NCBI RefSeq assembly: GCF_001660815.1
Contig: NZ_LYMI01000043.1
Span: forward strand, 1-32,096
Length of the DNA: 32,096 nt
Origin: Xanthomonas nasturtii
Lineage (GTDB): Bacteria > Pseudomonadota > Gammaproteobacteria > Xanthomonadales > Xanthomonadaceae
Reading direction: 5' to 3'
Positions 28,378-32,096 of the stretch are shown here, one piece after another. Every line of letters starts with the position of its first letter. Position 1 is the first letter of the stretch. The translations under genes were made by a program, and so were the position numbers. Below the pieces are notes generated by a model. The model searched no databases, had not been told where the DNA came from, and saw nothing but the letters and a program-made list of their open reading frames with translations.

Positions 28378-29935
28378 AGTCCGGGAACCTGATCGAGTGC
28401 CGGCTGTTGAAGATCGCCAGGGCCGTATCGGTCTTGTGACCTTTCATGTACTTGAGCAACGCCACCTCATCGGCGAATGACTTGTCCAGCACGGTGTTGA
28501 GCTCGGACACAGAATTGGCTTTTATCAGTTGCTCTTCCAGCGACGGGGCGCTTTCGTCGGAATCGTAGTAGATGGCGTTGGGATAGTCGGCGTAGCGTTC
28601 CTGCACAACGGCGATATCGCCATCGTTGTCGGTGATCACCTTGGCTTGAATTCTCAGCCGATCTGCAATCTGCAAGAAGCGCTTGAATGCCAGCGACTTG
28701 ACCGAAATGATGTCTACGCCATGAGCCATCGGCGCCACGCCGTGGTGGTCGCTGTAGGCACGCTGCACGATCAGCTCATCAGAAGGGCCCTCCACCAGGA
28801 TTGCCTGCTTGGCCAGGATCAGCCGCAGCGTGTCGTGGCCTGGCAGCTTCATGAAATAGTCGTGTGTATCGCTCGGCAGCTGGTCCAGCTTCATCTGGCC
28901 CTGCGCGCTGAACAGGATCACGTTGTCCACGCCCAGCTTGTTCAACACGAAGCTGCTGTGGGTGGCGATGATCACCTGCTGCGCGGTGGAGAGGGTCGCA
29001 ATCTTGTCGATCAGTTGGGTCATGCTGGAGAAGGACAGATGGTTCTCCGGCTCCTCGATCAGCAGCACGTGGGCCGCCCCTGCCGCGTGCATGGCCAGCT
29101 TCATCTTCACCGCGCTCTGTTCCCCCTTGCCGGCCTGGGTGAAGGGGAGCTCATCCAGGTACGGAGACAGGCTGGTTTCCCATGTTGAGCGCGGCGATGT
29201 ATCCACCCCCACCGTCAGCGCTCGGTGGCTGATGTCCCCGGTGTGCTCGGTCAGGTAGGCATTGATGGCCGCCACATCGGCTTCTTCGGAGAAACTCTGC
29301 CGCATGCGACGGAAGCTCAGCGACAGCGAGACGCGCTGCGCAGGCGTCAGTGCCTGCTCGATGATGCCGGCAATATAGCGATCGGCACCGGACAAGGTCT
29401 TGATGCCGTGCGTGTCGATGATGGTCGAGTCGAACGGAATACTGCGGGCGGTGACGCCATTGTTGGCGAAGGAATACCATCGCACCGTGTAGTACTCCAC
29501 CGGCAGGCTGACCGCACCCTGGTGCTGCTGCAGGTAGGCGTTGAACTCCTCGCGGTAGTCGTCGTTGAGCTCGACCAGCAGCCGGATGCCGGCGGTATCT
29601 AGGCGCAGGGAGTTGTTGGTGCCGCGTAACGACGCCAGCGCGGCATCGCCGCCCAGATAGGCTTCGATGGAGATCCGTGGCGGCGAGGCCGGCGTGCCTG
29701 CTGCAAGCGCCGCGAAGTACTCCCGCACCGTCGGCTGATGGAACAGGTAGGGCGTGAGCTCGTAGGCGAGATTGCGCCCATGCAGCTGGCCGGTGACCAC
29801 CGCGTGGATGGCCTCCAGCAGAGTGGACTTGCCGACCTCGTTATCGCCCACCACCAAGTTCATGTGGGCGTTGAGCGGCAGGTCCAGATGGCGAAACGAC
29901 TTGAAGTTGTCGATGACGATACGTTCGATCGGCAT
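28355..29935 (-). CDS. OLD-family ATPase-TOPRIM nuclease of a Gabija-type pair (GajA-like)
   Basis: A 526-aa class 2 OLD nuclease. ATG 29935 is chosen over 29956 because AAGGA lies about six bases upstream and the product then starts MPIERIVIDNFKSF, the typical N-terminus. The ABC-type ATPase has Walker A GDNEVGKST (30-38), a degenerate signature (GKGEQSAVKMKLAM) and Walker B LLIEEPENHLS, with the H-loop in IIATHSSFVL. The C-terminal TOPRIM domain has Glu382 (VEGPSDE) and Asp436 (ITDNDGD), close in number to the catalytic residues I remember for GajA, and a late lysine segment KGHKTDTALAIF. The partner helicase overlaps its 3' end. GajA cleaves DNA and is restrained by nucleotides until phage infection; this role is inferred from family and arrangement. 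Confidence 0.9.
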   Translation of the reverse strand: MPIERIVIDNFKSFRHLDLPLNAHMNLVVGDNEVGKSTLLEAIHAVVTGQLHGRNLAYELTPYLFHQPTVREYFAALAAGTPASPPRISIEAYLGGDAALASLRGTNNSLRLDTAGIRLLVELNDDYREEFNAYLQQHQGAVSLPVEYYTVRWYSFANNGVTARSIPFDSTIIDTHGIKTLSGADRYIAGIIEQALTPAQRVSLSLSFRRMRQSFSEEADVAAINAYLTEHTGDISHRALTVGVDTSPRSTWETSLSPYLDELPFTQAGKGEQSAVKMKLAMHAAGAAHVLLIEEPENHLSFSSMTQLIDKIATLSTAQQVIIATHSSFVLNKLGVDNVILFSAQGQMKLDQLPSDTHDYFMKLPGHDTLRLILAKQAILVEGPSDELIVQRAYSDHHGVAPMAHGVDIISVKSLAFKRFLQIADRLRIQAKVITDNDGDIAVVQERYADYPNAIYYDSDESAPSLEEQLIKANSVSELNTVLDKSFADEVALLKYMKGHKTDTALAIFNSRHSIRFPDYVQRAIT

Positions 29936-30090
29936 GCACAGTCCTTTGATGGCCAACGAGTTCGGTGGCGGCGCCTGCTTGCACCCCGGCTGGCCTCCTT
30001 TCCGCTCTGGGCCATACTACCCAGCGATCGCCGGCCTTGGGCGGTTTCGTACCGTTTTGACGACTTGAAATGGCCGAAACGCCGGTTACG

Positions 30091-30113
30091 CGGGATAATT
30101 CAATATTATCCCG
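30091..30113. promoter_or_regulatory. Perfect 9-bp inverted repeat with 5-bp spacer
   Basis: CGGGATAAT (30091-30099) and ATTATCCCG (30105-30113) flank TCAAT in the divergent region between the OLD nuclease and KfrA-type genes. It could be an operator for either gene. Its shape (short arms around a 5-bp centre) also resembles a core site for a tyrosine recombinase, which the element encodes at its left end. The sequence alone does not decide between these. Confidence 0.55.
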
Positions 30114-30159
30114 TATAACTATTTTCGCCGACGAGCGGTCGTCTACCTGCTTTAATAGT

Positions 30160-30185
30160 ATGTAATTACATGGTATGTAATACAT
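30160..30185. promoter_or_regulatory. Tandem palindromic operators upstream of kfrA
   Basis: Two closely related palindromes, ATGTAATTACAT (30160-30171) and ATGTAATACAT (30175-30185), lie 15 bp apart and end 24 bp before the KfrA start codon. KfrA of plasmid RK2 represses its own promoter by binding a repeat-containing operator, so autoregulation at these sites is likely. The region is AT-rich and probably contains the promoter. Confidence 0.6.
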
Positions 30186-30209
30186 TACGAAATAAAGTGA
30201 GGTGGCACG

Positions 30210-31262
30210 ATGGCGCGCGCAGGACTCTATAAGAGTGACGTCCAGAAGGCGCGCGACGCGCTGCTGGCCCAAGGCAAGAAGCCGTCAGTCGACGCGGTGC
30301 GAGTGGCCTTGGGCAACACGGGCTCCAAGACCACGATCCACCGCTACTTGCGTGAACTGGAAGGAGAGGAAGGCGGCGGTCCGGCGAGGACGGTAGCCGT
30401 TAGTGATGCTTTGCAGGACTTGGTTGCGCGCTTGGCCTCGCGGCTCCAGGAGGAAGCAGAGGCCATCCTCACCCAGGAGCGTGAGCGCCATCAGGCTGAG
30501 CTCCACAGTCGGCAACAGGCGCTTTCCGGTGCCCAAGAGGAGGCTGCCGCCTTGAGCAGTCGGCTGCAGCGCACCGAAGCAAGCCTGCACCAAGAGCAAG
30601 CTGCTCACGCCCTCCTTCAACAGAATCTAGGTGACAGGATCGCGGAAATCGCCCAGTTGAACGAGCGCATCGCTGGCATGACGGTGCGGCTGGCTGATCA
30701 TGAGGCGCATACGCGTTCTCTGGAGGACAAGCATGCCCATGCCCGGGAAGCGCTTGAGCACTACCGCACTTCAACCAAAGAGCAGCGTGAGCAAGAGCTT
30801 CGCCGTCACGAGCATCAGGTCCAAGAGCTGCAAGTAGCCTTACGTCAGGCCAATGAAGCCTTGGGCGCGAAGAATCAGGAGCTGTTGGTGCTGAACCGCG
30901 ACAATGGTCAATGGCTGGAGCGCCACGGGCGGATTGAGCGTGAGCTTGCCCAGCTACGACAGGCCCACGAAGGCCAACACAGCGAGGTCGTGGCGTTGCG
31001 CCAGACCGCGACGGACTATTTGGCACTGCAGGAGCGCTGGAAGACTGACGCCAAGACCTTGGATACCATGCGCAACGAGCTAGCTCAAGTTCAAGACACC
31101 CTTGCGCGGGAGCGTGAGCGCCGCGAGAGCGCTGAAGCCGATGCGTTGCGTGCCAATGCACGTCTTGAAGCGCTAGAGCCTCTACTGAATCAACTGACGC
31201 CAGCACAAAATGCGGTGAAGAAAACTCGGCGCGGCCATGCGCAAGATGGGGGAGCCGACTGA
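30210..31262 (+). CDS. kfrA: KfrA-type DNA-binding coiled-coil protein
   Basis: A 350-aa protein. The N-terminal part (about 1-60) has the KfrA-type DNA-binding domain: YKSDVQKARDALLAQGKKPSVDAVRVALG followed by SKTTIHRYLRELEGEEG, a helix-turn-helix. Residues 70-330 are almost entirely Glu/Gln/Arg/Leu-rich heptads predicted to form a long coiled coil. The C-terminus is basic (KKTRRGHAQ). GAGGTG precedes the ATG. KfrA proteins are plasmid-encoded autorepressors thought to build nucleoid-like structures. Proteins of this kind also occur in Tn3-family elements, where TnpT (partner of the tyrosine recombinase TnpS) has a similar coiled-coil design. A TnpT-like role with the recombinase at 13646 is possible, but the genes are far apart here. 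Confidence 0.88.
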   Translation: MARAGLYKSDVQKARDALLAQGKKPSVDAVRVALGNTGSKTTIHRYLRELEGEEGGGPARTVAVSDALQDLVARLASRLQEEAEAILTQERERHQAELHSRQQALSGAQEEAAALSSRLQRTEASLHQEQAAHALLQQNLGDRIAEIAQLNERIAGMTVRLADHEAHTRSLEDKHAHAREALEHYRTSTKEQREQELRRHEHQVQELQVALRQANEALGAKNQELLVLNRDNGQWLERHGRIERELAQLRQAHEGQHSEVVALRQTATDYLALQERWKTDAKTLDTMRNELAQVQDTLARERERRESAEADALRANARLEALEPLLNQLTPAQNAVKKTRRGHAQDGGAD

Positions 31263-31282
31263 CGAGGCTGCTCGTTTGTCTG

Positions 31283-32041
31283 CTAGCGGCTGGGGTGGCG
31301 CTCACCTGTCCAGTACGCCCATTCCATAGGGACGACCCAATCTACAAACAGTTTGGCTACTGAGGACTCCGGTGCCAAATGATAGGGCTTGAACATGCCT
31401 TGCTCGGGCGAACTGGTCATCAGGTAGCGCAGGCGCTTCTGGACCTCCTGAAAGATGGCTTCCCGCACATGGGCGCTGTCGTGCACGCCAAGATGCATCG
31501 CCACCGAGGCACCTTGGCGTACCGCCGCCCAGCAGCAGTAACGCCACCGCGCGATCGGCAAGCCCCGCGGTCCGGATTGAAAGACGAACCCCACATCACG
31601 TGCCCAGCCTGGGTCGAAGTGATGTTTGAGCAATTGCTGCTCCAGAAACTGCTCGGTCTCCCAGAGTGCAAGTTCATCCCACAGCTCCAGTTTCGCGTCC
31701 GCCAAGTCTACATCGTGTGCCATATCGCCGAGTTGGTCTTCCAGCACCGGGAGCAGGTGCCTGCGCTCGTGGGTAGACCAGGCGAAAGCCCATTGCAGAT
31801 CTTCGATGGGCGTGACCTCGGCATCGGGGCGGATCTGCCATCGATCCGCTGGCCAGGGAACTTGGATCAAGGCCAAGTCTCGCAGCGTGTCCAGCACCAG
31901 CAAGGTGGAGCGGCGTGTGGGCGCCACCGGTAGGCGTCGTAGCTGCGCGGCTAACAGTGCGGCTAGGAAAAGGGTGCCACGAAGGCCCAACTCCTCGATG
32001 CTGGCGACCCCAGATGGCGTCATTGACGAGGTTCCGGGCAT
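31283..32041 (-). CDS. Uncharacterised transposon-borne protein
   Basis: A 252-aa open frame I do not recognise. ATG 32041 is used; ATG 32023 (MTPSGVASIEEL) is also possible, and neither has a strong ribosome binding site. The N-terminus has a hydrophobic helix (GTLFLAALLAAQL), then a mostly acidic, helical, soluble-looking protein with many Trp and His (WSTHERRHLLPVLEDQL, LWETEQFLEQQLLKHH). A later segment, RYCCWAAVRQGASVAMHLGVHD, may be buried. It ends 21 bp after kfrA in convergent orientation. Good codon bias and full length support a real gene. The upstream region runs into the poly-G edge, so its promoter context is lost. Confidence 0.6.
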   Translation of the reverse strand: MPGTSSMTPSGVASIEELGLRGTLFLAALLAAQLRRLPVAPTRRSTLLVLDTLRDLALIQVPWPADRWQIRPDAEVTPIEDLQWAFAWSTHERRHLLPVLEDQLGDMAHDVDLADAKLELWDELALWETEQFLEQQLLKHHFDPGWARDVGFVFQSGPRGLPIARWRYCCWAAVRQGASVAMHLGVHDSAHVREAIFQEVQKRLRYLMTSSPEQGMFKPYHLAPESSVAKLFVDWVVPMEWAYWTGERHPSR

Positions 32042-32076
32042 GCGGTTTCCGGGGATGAGGGAGCGGCGTGGCTCCT

Positions 32077-32096
32077 GGGGGGGGGGGGGGGGGGGG
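32077..32096. other. Run of 20 G at the end of the window
   Basis: The last 20 bases are all G, following GGCTCCT. A homopolymer of this length is not expected in a Xanthomonas gene region and sits at the very edge of the sequence. It is most likely an assembly or sequencing artefact at a contig end, though a contracted copy of a true G-rich tract cannot be excluded. Confidence 0.6.

Noticed and set aside
28355..29935. The OLD protein considered as part of PARIS or a retron system instead of Gabija
   Set aside because: There is no AriB-like or reverse transcriptase gene nearby, and the overlapping UvrD-like helicase gene is the hallmark of class 2 OLD/Gabija.

Overview
The window looks like chromosomal DNA of a Xanthomonas or close Xanthomonadaceae relative: high G+C, housekeeping genes with strong Xanthomonas character (a 533-residue Tat-exported OpgD, a Rep helicase, a YceH/UPF0502-type tail). 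A large, unfinished Tn3-family transposon interrupts it. The species assignment is inferred from remembered protein similarity, not from a search.

Bases 1-10542 are ordinary chromosome. In order they hold a rho-independent terminator, mutM, a secreted DUF4380 protein, opgD (periplasmic glucan synthesis), a GAF/histidine-kinase protein on the minus strand, tdk (minus), rep, a GNAT acetyltransferase, a DUF4272 protein whose 5' end looks damaged, and the C-terminal remnant of a yceH-like gene (minus). The remnant is cut off by a Tn3-type terminal repeat at about 10543.

Bases 10543 to the end are the transposon. Its left end carries a compact leftward set of three genes: a MerR-family metal regulator, a Cre-like tyrosine recombinase and a 997-aa Tn3-family DDE transposase. 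The regulator and recombinase genes overlap by 4 bp (GTGA), and recombinase and transposase are 23 bp apart. Divergent from the regulator, behind a textbook MerR promoter (19-bp spacer filled by a dyad), lie a PbrT/FTR1-type metal permease with a cytochrome c motif and a short CDF transporter without a C-terminal domain. Next comes a czc block: a small CzcI-like secreted protein, CzcC, CzcB, CzcA, a CzcD-type CDF exporter and an EptA/MCR-type lipid A phosphoethanolamine transferase. It ends in a 92-aa stand-alone protein resembling a CDF C-terminal domain. By eye this block has lower G+C and different codon use from its surroundings, so the element is probably a mosaic.

The right part (27.3-29.9 kb) is a two-gene OLD nuclease plus UvrD-like helicase system in the arrangement of the Gabija anti-phage defence. 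It is divergent from a KfrA-type coiled-coil DNA-binding protein with conspicuous dyad operators upstream. A 252-aa protein I do not recognise follows on the minus strand. The window ends in 20 consecutive G residues, which looks like an assembly edge. I did not find the right terminal repeat or the other half of the interrupted gene, so the transposon probably continues past the window.

The most interesting points are the operon linking a metal-sensing regulator to the recombination and transposition genes, the polymyxin-resistance-type gene among metal-resistance cargo, the Gabija-like defence pair on the same element, and the separation of a CDF membrane domain from a CDF C-terminal-like domain.
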